Source: Pelargonium nanum (Eukaryota; Streptophyta; Magnoliopsida; Geraniales; Geraniaceae). From it: a stretch of 22,239 nucleotides of DNA. Location: assembly GCA_036897485.1 (NCBI GenBank), contig JAYMTF010001618.1, forward strand, positions 1 through 22,239, read 5' to 3'. This document shows, one piece after another, positions 9,015-19,080 of this stretch. The notes beneath the pieces were generated by a model. It was not told the DNA's origin, did no database searches, and saw nothing but the letters and a program-made list of their open reading frames with translations. The position numbers and the translations under genes are program-made. Within the stretch, counting starts at the first letter, position 1; each line of letters begins with the position of its first letter.

Positions 9015-11141
9015 CTACAAACCTGTTTTCCCCATCCTTCCAGCGTGATGGGCATGCGAAAGTTTTGACTGCCAAAAGAACAGCTGATCTTCCATACGGT
9101 TACCACAGACTGCTTTGCGTTTTCTTGTTGTTGCATCTCCATACGAAAGTTCATCCTCAGCAACTAATTTACTTGAACCTGAATCAGTGGGATCATCGGT
9201 ATTACACTTTCGAAAGATTTGGATCGACAAATCAGTTAGCTTGCTCCCCTCTCGTGAACTAGTGGAACCATCTTCAACCTCTAGGGGTCCGCTGGTTTCA
9301 ACACTTGAACATGGAATTGAGATCGGCCCCAACCGCAGTGCCAAATCACACGCGCTTTCAGTAGTATCTTTCACACCTTGATCAACACGCTTGTTCGAAG
9401 CATCCACAATAGATGAAAGACCTTTTTGTATAGAGTCCGTTGCAACAGGCTCCATTTTGAAAGAGTTTGACTTCGCGCCAAGTCCAAACCCGTATTTGGG
9501 ATTGGGAGCTTCAGATTCAAGGCGATCTCCTTGATACAAGGGATAGATAGAACACTTGCTTGATGGGCAAATTGCCTCCCCGAGCAAACACACACTATTA
9601 GTAGCCGCAGTAAACCTCTCACAAGAGAAAGGAAACTTGTTTGCAGTGCGATTACCATTCTCAACAATGGGACTTGTCAACTTGGAGCCGGAATATGTCG
9701 CACTTATGGTTCTGGATTTCCCAAAATTTGAATGGTTAACAATGCATTGAGAGCTAGCTCTCAAATTACTTTGAGCAGACTTATCAACTGTACTGGGAGA
9801 AACATTAGTCGGATATTGACTGCTTGAACTTAGGTAACATCCTGGAAAACTATTCCGTTGACTTCTCGAAGCTCTTCTCGGCATGCAGCCCAGATTGAGA
9901 GCCGCTAAGTCATGTGAATTTCATATATCAGAACATTACAGTTTTCAAAGCTACATGGCGAAATTTGAACAAATAAAAATGTTACCTTCAATACAAGGCT
10001 GAAGGAAGTTGCCAGACTCTGTAGTTTCATCACGTCTAATTATTGTATTGATTGCATCATTAGTTCGATCCCAAAGTGTTTTAAGGTCCATGTATTCAGC
10101 CTATATATCAAACACAGAGATGCGAAAAACATGAGGTATAGGAACAATACTAAACTCATTCCTAACTAGTTAGACTACATTTTGATGCACAATTACACAG
10201 AAACGAATTGACCGAAAGACAACACAAGAACAATTTGCAAAAAACTACCTTTCCTACTAATCAATAATCAAAATTCAAACCAACTAAACAAAGAGCCAAT
10301 GACAAAATATACACACTAGCCAAACCTTAATCCTAAAAGAGAATTACAAAACTTTCCAAACAATGTCTGAAAACCGTAACAGACCCTCTGAAAGGCCTCG
10401 AAATAACCCGTTCTAAAGGCGTGACCTACTTTGCTCTTTACTACTTCTCTCTCTCTCTCTCTACTATAACTTGCATCACATTTGGTTGGTCATCTAGTTG
10501 CACTAAAGAAACTAACATAACCTCTTCTCATTTACACCCAACTTTAGGGTTGAATCTAGCAATTCAATATTTTTCACAACTAGCCCTCACTACCTACTCA
10601 ACACCTATGTCTGAGATGACACCAAATCCCAGGTATGTACCACATGGGACTAAAATGTATGTACTAACTACCAACTACCAAGTCATTTCTCAAAAACTAG
10701 AAAAAAATTCTGGAAATTTCTATAGAACTGAATCAGAGATACCCACCAGAGAACTGAACCTCACCAAACAGGAATTGAATTTGCAATTTTGAACAAACAA
10801 AGCAAAAATCAACAACCATATAACCCAGGTACCTCAGAGTTGGCTTTGGAGTACATAATCTCCTCAGCTTTAAGAACAACAATAGGAAGCTTCTCTTGCC
10901 ATTCCTTGTTCTTCTTGGTAGCAGAGCTATGGGTCTCATTGACAACCCTAACATAAAAATCAAATCTTTCAGATTTGGGACACAAAAACAAAGGTAAAAA
11001 AAGAAAACCCAGAATGCAGAAGAAGACAAAGAGTCCAAACCTGAAGATTTCTTGAATGAGAGAGCCTCTAATGGGTTGGTGCCGATCACTGTGCCAAGCT
11101 CGCCGGACACACTCGTACGGTCTCGGGCCTGGTCTAGGCAT
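9015..11141 (-). CDS. Plant KIX-domain protein (CBP/p300-type KIX without a catalytic domain)
   Basis: Four exons on the minus strand join in phase: 11141-11041, 10947-10833, 10100-9986 and 9904-9015 (stop at 9017-9015), giving 406 aa. Residues 12-93 read as a KIX fold: VRRAWH (12-17), RGSLIQEIF (25-33), KAEEIMYSKANSEAEYMDL (60-78). They line up with the CBP/p300 KIX pattern of R-x-W-H, R-S-x-L-V, V-E-x-x-MY-x-x-ANS-x-x-EY. KIX domains bind activation domains of transcription factors. The rest is Ser/Thr-rich and looks disordered, with a short basic RKRK (371-374) that may be a nuclear signal and a tidy ending EDQLFFWQSKLS...GRMGKTGL. No acetyltransferase domain is present, although relatives (At4g32295, from memory) carry that label. 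The start MPRPGPRPYE is preferred over an in-frame ATG 18 codons upstream because similarity begins there. Intron 1 (93 bp) has no stop and could be retained. Confidence 0.85.
10446..10462. repeat. (CT)n microsatellite in intron 2 of the KIX gene
   Basis: A short pure CT run (GA on the gene strand) lies inside the 732-bp second intron, 10101-10832. It is probably polymorphic and has no visible function. Confidence 0.8.
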
Positions 11142-11470
11142 CTTCAAGATTTCAACAGCAAAGAAGAGAAGAGAAAGGCAAGAACTTTGAATCAAGAAAG
11201 GTCAGCTTTGGAGAGCAAAATGCAGAACAGAGATGGTCTTTGAGAGAAGACAATAATTTGAGTGGAAAAACAATAAAATAATGGAAGAGTTTGGTGGTGG
11301 CGTGGCGTCCCCCACAGATGGCTACAACCCGGAAAGGCTGGTTGAGGAGTGTGGTGACCATTCATGATGAAGATGGACAGACAGGAGACGAAATGAGATA
11401 GGCACGTGATGGTACCCATATATGGTCACTGTCGGTGCCACCATACCCTACTTCTTCTCTTTCTCAATTA
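11142..11470 (-). promoter_or_regulatory. 5' leader and proximal promoter region of the KIX gene, with a G-box
   Basis: The minus strand upstream of the start at 11141 holds purine/pyrimidine-mixed leader sequence and a weak TATA-like ATTTTATT around 11272-11280. A perfect palindromic G-box, CACGTG, lies at 11403-11408, about 260 bases upstream of the start. G-boxes are bound by bZIP and bHLH factors and often confer light or stress responses. The TATA call is weak and the transcription start unknown. Confidence 0.4.
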
Positions 11471-11581
11471 TTTTTTCGGATGTCTCGGACACCTGAAATT
11501 CAATTCGTCTTAAAATCGATATTGTATAGTTGATCGATTTTCGGGTTAAATTTATTGTACATAAATACCAACCGGGTTTGC

Positions 11582-11826
11582 GGTAAAATTTGAAATTTGA
11601 TCAGATCCAATCTGGTATGAGAAATACGATCTGAAATCCGAACTACTACCTATGTTTCTAATTATCTTCTAAAATCAATGCGGATCTCTTTGCTTACCTA
11701 TGTTTGTGGTAAAATTTGAAATTTGATCAGATCCAATATGGTCTTAATAAATACGATCTAAAATCCGAACTACTACTTATGTTTCTAGTTATCTTTTAAA
11801 ATCAACACGGATCTCTTTGATTACTC
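11582..11826 (+). repeat. Two-copy tandem repeat, period 126, between the KIX and transporter genes
   Basis: Copy 1 starts at 11582 and copy 2 at 11708. Both begin GGTAAAATTTGAAATTTGAT followed by CAGATCCAAT, and both contain AATACGATCT, AATCCGAACTACTAC, TATGTTTCTA and CGGATCTCTTTG. By eye the copies agree at nearly 90%, with one small indel. The two units are the only directly adjacent copies in this spacer. There is no coding frame. They may be a decayed transposon segment or a locally duplicated control region. Confidence 0.85.
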
Positions 11827-12483
11827 CGTTTCGATAACGATGCTCTGAATCTCAGTCTGCTTTAATTCTAGAGAGCGTCTAGGCGCACATCGCTTATTGT
11901 ACATTAAGTGTACCGACAGTGGGTAAAAACACAGAAGACAAATTGGTTGGACTTTTGGACGTTTTGGATTGTAAACATATGGAGTATACGATGGAATATT
12001 CACTAAAAACTGAACGACATTAGAAATAAAATTACAAGTTCCTATATCCATATAATTTTTCAACATCTCTTTTTGGGTATGTATTCACTCGTCTCATTGA
12101 TTTCATCGCTATCATGTTTTTAGAGTTTACGGTAGTGATGGTTTTTATTTACTTCGTCATTATTTGATTTCCATGTAATTTTGTTGTAAAAGTTGGTACA
12201 TTTAATGGTTTATTAGGTTTAGAGAGAATAACCATGACCAGTGTTTAGAAACTGAATATAATAATATTAAATTGTCCATCCTTTGCTATAAACCAACTTT
12301 ATTAGTGAAAATCTAATTCTAGTTATCTAAATTGTTCAAGTATATAAAGAGCCTAGGTGTAATACTTTTTGCGCGTTAAATGCATTTCGTGCTACGTGTT
12401 AGCTACATTGATATCAAATTTTTCAATCTAACTCGTTAAAACGTTGGCACGTAAATTATATGTTGTACGCAGTTAATATGCAC
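11827..12483. other. Far-upstream region of the transporter; nothing identifiable
   Basis: AT-rich DNA with isolated ACGT cores, for example CTACGTGTTAG near 12394. The 81-codon minus-strand frame at 11821-12066 has no recognisable similarity. I see no repeat unit, RNA gene or transposon end here. Confidence 0.4.
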
Positions 12484-12502
12484 TATATATATATATATAT
12501 AT
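12484..12502 (+). promoter_or_regulatory. TATA-rich core promoter / (AT)n run of the transporter gene
   Basis: A pure TATATA run sits about 300 bases upstream of the transporter start codon. It is followed by pyrimidine-rich leader-like sequence (TCCATCTTTCTCTCCC) beginning near 12552. This is where a TATA box would be expected for a leader of roughly 250 bases. It could equally be a plain microsatellite, and its length may then vary. Confidence 0.5.
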
Positions 12503-12529
12503 CTTATGCAAGGCTTTTACTAAGTTAAT

Positions 12530-12797
12530 TTAATAATCCCATTAACATCGACTCCATCTTTCTCTCCCACTTCTAACAGACATTTCCACTTCTCACTCAA
12601 TCTCCCTCCTTATACTTTTCATCTCATACAACATTAACTTCTTTTTGTTCATCAATCAATCAATCTCGATCCGCTCATATAGTTCACGTTCACTTCAGAA
12701 TCGTCGACAACACAAATTTTCATTCGAGATACGTAGGATCATCAAATCAAGGAAAAGAGATAGATAGATATACCAGGAGGGGAAGGGGATAGAGAGA
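12530..12797 (+). other. 5' untranslated leader of the transporter gene
   Basis: The leader changes from CT-rich (12550-12660) to purine-rich (12745-12797), with a GATAGATAGATA micro-repeat at 12758-12769 and a G/A-rich block (AGGAGGGGAAGGGGATAG) just before the ATG. It contains no long open frame. The 5' limit is inferred from the TATA run. Confidence 0.4.
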
Positions 12798-13832
12798 ATG
12801 GGAAAAGGGGGCAACATTAGCCATGGCGTCCTGAAAAAGATCCTCTTATCCTACACTTACGTAGGGATATGGATCTTCCTGAGCTTCACGGTCATCATCT
12901 ACAACAAGTACATCCTAGACCGCAAGATGTACGACTGGCCCTACCCGATCTCCCTCACCATGATCCACATGTCCTTTTGCTCCTCCCTCGCCTACCTCCT
13001 CATCAAGGTCCTCAAATGCGTGGAGCCCGTCTCCATGTCCCGCCACGTGTACCTCGCATCCGTGGTCCCTATCGGGGCCCTCTCCTCCCTCTCCCTCTGG
13101 CTCTCCAACTCCGCCTACATCTACCTCTCCGTCTCCTTCATCCAAATGCTCAAGGCCCTGATGCCCGTGGCCGTCTACTCCATCGGCGTCCTACTCAAGA
13201 AAGAGCCCTTTAGGATGGACTCTATGGCCAACATGCTCTCAATCTCTCTGGGCGTTGCCGTAGCTGCCTACGGCGAGGACCATTTCGACCCCTGGGGGGT
13301 TTTTCTCCAGCTAGGGGCCGTAGTCTTCGAGGCCACCCGCCTCGTCCTGATCCAAATCTTGCTCACCTCAAAGGGCATCACCCTCAACCCCATCACCTCC
13401 CTCTACTACGTGGCTCCATGTTGCCTCCTCTTCCTCTCCGTGCCGTGGATCTTGGTAGAGTACCCGATTCTCAAGGAATCGTCCAGCTTCCAGCTTGACT
13501 TTGTCATCTTTGGGACAAACTCGTTTTGCGCGTTCGCGCTCAACCTCGCGGTGTTCTTGCTGGTGGGAAAGACCTCGGCTCTGACCATGAACGTCGCGGG
13601 GGTGGTCAAGGACTGGCTCTTGATCGGCTTTTCTTGGTCGGTCATTAAGGACACGGTCACATTAATCAACTTGTTGGGATATTTTATAGCTTTTCTTGGT
13701 GTGGCCTATTACAACCACTCCAAATTACAGGCTTTGAAGGCCAAGGAGGCGCAAAAGAAGCCGGGAATGGGTGGTTCCGACGACCAGGAGGCCGCGAAGT
13801 TGATGGAAGAGAGGGGCGATTCTCAGTCTTAG
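12798..13832 (+). CDS. UAFT: KD-group nucleotide-sugar transporter, UDP-arabinofuranose transporter-like
   Basis: A multi-pass Golgi/endomembrane transporter of the triose-phosphate-translocator/nucleotide-sugar transporter (DMT) superfamily, expected to exchange a nucleotide sugar for a nucleoside monophosphate. The 344-aa frame is intronless. About ten hydrophobic segments run from residue 16 to 304, with NKYIL (36-40) ending the first, [14 protein letters not shown] (111-124) in the middle and AGVVKDW (267-273) carrying the Lys-Asp pair that names the KD group. The tail (305-344) is charged and cytosolic: KAKEAQKK, then an acidic EERGDSQS end. From memory the nearest Arabidopsis proteins are At2g25520 and At4g32390, members of the UAfT set that carry UDP-arabinofuranose into the Golgi for cell-wall polymers. 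The first two thirds use C- or G-ending codons almost exclusively, unlike every neighbour. Family certain; substrate inferred. Confidence 0.95.
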   Translation: MGKGGNISHGVLKKILLSYTYVGIWIFLSFTVIIYNKYILDRKMYDWPYPISLTMIHMSFCSSLAYLLIKVLKCVEPVSMSRHVYLASVVPIGALSSLSLWLSNSAYIYLSVSFIQMLKALMPVAVYSIGVLLKKEPFRMDSMANMLSISLGVAVAAYGEDHFDPWGVFLQLGAVVFEATRLVLIQILLTSKGITLNPITSLYYVAPCCLLFLSVPWILVEYPILKESSSFQLDFVIFGTNSFCAFALNLAVFLLVGKTSALTMNVAGVVKDWLLIGFSWSVIKDTVTLINLLGYFIAFLGVAYYNHSKLQALKAKEAQKKPGMGGSDDQEAAKLMEERGDSQS

Positions 13833-14976
13833 AATCGTTGTTCTTCCTATTGGTTCGTCGGAAATAAAACAAGAGCAACGAAATGAGTTATAGATGAACA
13901 ATTTTTTTTTTGGCAAGATGATGAGTTAGGTTTTTAAGGTTGTCTTTTTTATATGTTTCTTATGCTACGTAAGAACCAGTCAGTAGTGCATGCATGTTCT
14001 TTTGTTAGTCACTTGTGTAGGAATTTGAGATTCTAATCAATTGCTTCTTTATTAATTTATCCGATTCTCGTTTGTTTGTGATCTGTTAGTAGATTGTGTG
14101 TTCTAGCTCCTCCTTTTTTTTTTTTTATTTCTTCTGTAATATTGTTTTGCCACCTCAAATAGCCTGAGCTCAAACAAACGTTTATAAGATTTGTGCACAT
14201 ACGTTATGTATCAGCATGAGTGAGTAAATGTGCATCACAGTGTGTACACTTAAGCCTTCTATTATTCCACCAGTAATGTGCCACCAACTAAAGATTCTAG
14301 CCAAGACCAGAGGCAAGTATATTTGGCAATTCGAGCCGCAGTCCTAATGCAGGACAAGCCAAAAAAAACTCAAAAGACACTAATTAACTTGTTATATGGA
14401 TACTATTGGTAATTCATGTCTATCTAACTTTCGAAAATGAAAACAAGATGCTCATTTTAGAACAAAAATGCAACAAAAAAAACGACACTCATTTTCGAAC
14501 AGTCGGAGTATGCCAGAAGTATTGGGTTTGAGAGTGCCAAATGGAGGGAAAGAAGCTGTTTCAGACATTCATTTTCCCAAGTGAACAAACACCTCTAAAT
14601 AGGAGAACCTATAGATATTGAGAATGATGATGTACTTGGAATCTTGGATAGAGACAGGAAAGAGTTTGTAACCCTTTTTTTTTTTGCTGTAGTACACTGA
14701 TTCAACCACACATCCTCCCAAAACTTGATGAAGGCACTTGAGCCAAATATTTTGCAGTCTTAAAGTGATTTATGAGCAACTATGAAAAAAAGTCTAGAGC
14801 TTTCATCACATACCATAACAACTGCATGAGCCTATAATAAGTTGAGTTTAATTGCAAACTGCATGCGCAAAACTGCAAAATATTTCATTATCGTGAAAAG
14901 AGTTTTAAGGCATCCACAAAAGAGAACAAGCGCAAGGTATGTATTAACATCTCGCGTACTGTATTTAGAAATTTAA
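13833..14976. other. 3' region between convergent transporter and reductase genes, with a short inverted repeat
   Basis: The transporter's 3' untranslated region follows, with AATAAA at 13863-13868 and further AT-rich signals to about 14070, then a T-run near 14117. A perfect 11-base inverted repeat, TTCGAAAATGA (14430-14440) and TCATTTTCGAA (14489-14499), could fold into a hairpin and may be a transposon scrap. The reductase's 3' untranslated region presumably enters from the right. No gene is supported here. Confidence 0.45.
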
Positions 14977-17900
14977 TTATGATTTTAATTTAAATGCTTT
15001 CCTAATAATGAAATCTTTAAGGAAGAGAGGGAGATGGTACATGACCGATGCAATGGCGGAGTGCTGGCCATAAGAAAACCAAGCTGGCGGATTCTCCCTC
15101 AACACAACAGCTACAGTCTTCTGTGCAAACTCTTGCGTAGGGGTCAATTTAGTATCGCTTTGAAACATCTCTAGTCTTGCTCGTATTGCTTCCTCAAATG
15201 GCTTATATAACTTCCACTCGGGCATCTTGTTGTAGGTCGGTATTGAAGACTTTACTATGTTTGACTTGATAGCTCCAGGGACAACATTGATAACCTCAAT
15301 ACCGAAAGGACTGAGTTCCAATCTGCACGGGATATATGACAATTAGAGATAATATCAGCAACGAAAATGTAATCGGCTCAGTTTGTTGCCATCTGTTGGC
15401 CACATGAGCTGTACTTAATTATAAACACCCATTCACAACAGCCGCGCTAACATAGTTTTTACGCATTAGAACTAAACAAATGTAGATGACCCACCTTAGT
15501 TGTACTAACCGTGATAGTTCACATCATCATATTTACAATCTGAAACTTCTTGTCCATTTGTACATTTGGCGAAAGTTAGTGTTCAAAATATGACTTTTTT
15601 CTCAAAAAACAAAGGGTGCAGGTATTCATGAATCACTGCATGGATGTGTCACATACAAACCTCAAGGTATCAGTTAATGCATGTAGAGCAGCCTTGGAAG
15701 CAGTGTAAACACCAGACCATGGTCCAGGGGCCATAGCAGAAATACTTCCAATGTTCACAATCTTCCCCTTTCTCCGAGATGCCATGTGAGGGACTACAGC
15801 TTGAACCAACCTTATTGGACCTAACATGCATAACGAAAACACAAATCAATCACTGGGTACCGACAATTAGATTATTATGCAAAGAGTTTATGAATAAATA
15901 TGAAAATAAAACGAAGAGCCAACTTCAGGCACATACTAAGAGTACAGCATATATAGTCTGCCCCATAATTCATAAGCAGAGTAATTTCTGATAACTTGTA
16001 TATAATGAGATGAATAATCTATCACACTTCTCTTTAGAAAGTTGCCTAAAGTACTAGGCTCCAACCATTGTGGTGGTCTGGAAATTGTCATTACGTGTGT
16101 AGCTTTACTCATGCTTTTTGCAGAGTCTTTTCTTCCTAATTTTGACCCGTGAGCTTCACAATCCAGTAACCTTATTGTTATGTAAGCTTCACAGTTCAGG
16201 AATCTAATGCACTACTCTTGCTATTAACAAATTGATGAAGCCATACCCATATACTCGAATGCATCAAGCAAAAAGGTTGCAAGATTCATTTTTAGGATTA
16301 TGTTGATTAGCTCGTGGATGCTCCTCTTAATTAATATTTGTCAAGTACTCAAGTTAAAGGACAAGATATTTTTGTTTACTGTTTTTAGATTTTAATGTAG
16401 TGTTTAACTTCTTGTAGAAGGATTTATTCATGACTTCTAAGTTGAATCAGTGTTTGATCTTATATAGGTTTCAGAGTTGGCTGGATATCCTATAAAATGG
16501 CTTCATATAAGTGTGAATGTAAACGATAGCTTTGCTTTTGTTGGAATGTATGGTAGGCAAACTATCTCCTCCTTCTCGCATATAGAAAAAATAGTTGGCA
16601 CTAAATAACAGCTTTAGCTCATCACAAACTTGCATGTGCAAAGTCCTATTACCCATGGTACTCGCTATACCAGTCTTATAATTCAAGAAAGAGATGGGTC
16701 CTAAGTTTCAGATGGTACTGGCTTAATTTCATATTTACAGGTCGTGTCGAAAAAATAACAGTCTATGATATAGTAAAAAACATTGGAAGAAGTGCATAAT
16801 CTTATGCAGGCTATATTCGCCGAAAAAATAGCTAAATAGTTGAGAACCGGGGATTAGTTTCTAGAGAACTGTAGATAAAGTTATCACATGTTGAAAAGAA
16901 AAAATTAACAAATAAGATGTCTACAATATGCAAGTCGGTTTGAAGAAGCAAAGAAACCATGATACCGAAGGTCAGTGAGGCCATGACTTGTAGTGGAGAG
17001 AAGTGTTCCATAGTCCATAGCTACAATTATATATAATGTTAACTATGCTTATGCGTGGGAGGCCCTATACTTCAAAGTTGAATAAAATTTATGAATTTTA
17101 AAAGAAAAGTATATAAAGTTGACCATGTAAACCAAATGAAGATTTAAATATTCTTATTAATAAGTTAAAATGCATAGCAAGTCCATTTTCATAATATAAG
17201 CAAAAACAAATCAGCAAGGAACCTCAAAATTCAGAAGGTGATTTATGCACGCCATAAGAGAAGAATTGTAGCACTCAAACACTTAAAATATAGTAGTTGG
17301 ACTTTCCAGGTGAAACTTGCCTAACCCTTTGCTTCCCAATAAAGTATAACAGGATTTTCGTTGAAATCAGTGACGTAATGAATAAAAATAAGCAGATGTA
17401 ATTTATCTAATCTATTTCTAACTATCCCACTAGCTTTAGATTCAATAGAGGTTTTCTAAATACTACTTTCTCCATCCCAAGCCAACCATTCTTTTCGCCT
17501 ATCTTCCGACATTAAAAATAATCTTACTAGTGTTTAACTTCAGCAGAGCACCCTTATTGAAAGAAGCACAGATTGCAGCAATTAACTAATGTGAAGGACA
17601 CTATAGGGAAACAAAGCACAATGTACCGACGGAGGAGAATATAATTAACTCCATCTTTACATAATTGACACCTAAAGTGACCCAGAGAACATCGCTAGCA
17701 GTGTCAACACCTATCACTTCATTGTCATTCAATTTTATCCATTCTCCCAAGTTCTGATGATCAACATTCAACACAATACGACAATCTTACCAATAAATTT
17801 CTCAGCACTAGTCGAGAAGATTTTATTAAGGTCACATTGTAATCACTAAAGTGGATGTTAGCATCGCCTGGTGGAAGCCAAAACTTGAGCAATCTCACAA

Positions 17901-18410
17901 TCCAAACAAAAACACATTAACATCACCAATCCCCAACCAAGAACAATTAACACAACCCAGCCACTAATAATAATTAGACCCAACAGAACATACAAAGAAT
18001 TAAACACAAATTCACAAAAGGGCAAGCCTAAAAACCGATAAAGTTCACAACTTTATAGGAATTTTACCATAAACATTGGTATTGAAGGTGTTCTGGAGAG
18101 CAGCCAGAGGCATCTCGGCGAGAGGGCCAAAGCAATGAACCCCAGCATTGTTAACCAAGATATCGACACGGCCGTACTTTTCGACCACCTGCGACACGGC
18201 GTGCTCGACGCTCTCGTCCGACGAAACGTCGAGCTCTTGGAGATAAAACCGAGGGTTTTGGTCGAGGTCGGCCATGGAAGATCTCGACCGGCTCGTCGCG
18301 ACCACCTGGCAATTGCTGGATGCGAATTCGCGGGCCAGCGCGTGGCCAATACCGCCTTCCGAGCAACCCGTAATCAGCACGACCTGCTGTGACTTTGTTG
18401 GAGGTTCCAT
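14977..18410 (-). CDS. Short-chain dehydrogenase/reductase, 1-acyl-dihydroxyacetone-phosphate reductase (AYR1)-like
   Basis: Three minus-strand exons join in phase: 18410-18068, 15820-15661 and 15322-14977, giving 282 aa, normal for classical SDRs. The Rossmann cofactor motif is TGCSEGGIG (14-22). The basic ATSRSRSS (38-45) after the second strand favours NADPH. NNAG is at 87-90 and the structural Asn at N112 (TNVYG). The catalytic residues are S140, Y153 and K157 (YTASK), and the cofactor loop is VVPGAIKS (181-188). Near the C-terminus, [16 protein letters not shown] is hydrophobic with basic residues, suggesting membrane or lipid-droplet contact. The yeast relative Ayr1 reduces acyl-DHAP and sits on ER and lipid droplets; plant members are often named after it, but their substrates are little known. 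Intron 1 is unusually long (2247 bp); intron 2 is 338 bp. All key residues are intact, so it should be active. Confidence 0.92.
17461..17642. mobile_element. Possible Stowaway-type MITE in intron 1 of the reductase gene
   Basis: The left end reads TACTACTTTCTCCATCCCA and the right end GACGGAGGAGAATA. These resemble the CTCC(C/A)TCCGTCCC terminal inverted repeats and TA target of Stowaway elements, and the spacing of about 180 bp fits. The ends are not perfect complements and there is no internal coding, so this remains a tentative call. Confidence 0.35.
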
Positions 18411-18787
18411 TTGCGATTTCCGGAGATGGGTTCGCCGGTTTTGATACTGAGTACTGTCTTGGTGTCGAAGAAGTAGATATCGTCGTCTTTTTGTTTGTTT
18501 GTGGACTGTGATGGATCAAAATTTTATCTTTTGCAGGTAATTAGTTGCGTTAGGGAGAGGATGGGCACATTTGTTACTCACATTCTTACGTACATTTAGC
18601 ATTATATTTGTAGCGGGATGACAAAATTTGGGACATATATCATTTAAAATAACGGTTGCTCTGCGAGGGGAGGAGCCTTTATGGTTAATTGGTGAGGCGA
18701 GAAGATTTGATGGTTAGTCAGCAATGCGAGGAGTCTTGATATGTAAGCTAAGTGATGTGGCTTTCTATGAGCGCTCAACAACTCAAT
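18411..18787 (-). promoter_or_regulatory. Upstream region of the reductase gene
   Basis: This holds the presumed leader and promoter of the minus-strand reductase. No strong TATA box stands out; AT-rich stretches occur near 18520-18530 and 18640-18655. Beyond about 18650 the sequence becomes richer in GAGG/GCGAGG words and looks repeat-derived. Confidence 0.3.
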
Positions 18788-18862
18788 TTGGTCGCAACCA
18801 AAAATGATGGCCTCCTCCATCAAGGAGCGTCTAATAGCCTAATTAAATTGGTTGCGACCGAA
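18788..18862. repeat. Inverted repeat able to form a hairpin
   Basis: The arm TTGGTCGCAACCAA (18788-18801) pairs with TTGGTTGCGACCGA (18848-18861) at 13 of 14 positions, across a 46-base loop. The arms themselves are near-palindromic (GGT-CGCA-ACC). This could be the terminal repeat of a small DNA transposon, a protein-binding pair or a hairpin RNA; nothing else in the sequence decides. Confidence 0.7.
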
Positions 18863-19080
18863 TGTTTGTCTAATTCATGACGGGCGGCGTTCGTACCTGA
18901 TCATGGATGATTTTTGTAGCTACACTCACATGTTTCGGAAGCAAGTCTAAAGGAGATCAGATTGAGTGCTTTGTTATCATAGGATAAGCCTCTTTGGTGA
19001 GTCTTCGAGTGCCAAAATTTGAGAACATATATGTCTGCGAAAGTGTACCTTAGACACAAGAGAGGGGGGTGGTTTCGATC

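Noticed and set aside
9115-9750. Plus-strand frames opposite exon 4 of the KIX gene
   Set aside because: They are antisense shadows of a long real exon.
12869-13213. A 114-codon + frame and a 76-codon - frame inside the transporter gene
   Set aside because: They are by-products of the C-ending codon bias. The His/Pro/Leu-rich and Gly/Asp/Glu-rich translations are typical of shifted reading of such DNA.
18053-18519. Alternative frames over exon 1 of the reductase gene
   Set aside because: The frame with the Rossmann motif, NNAG and correct splice phase is clearly the real one; the others are shadows.
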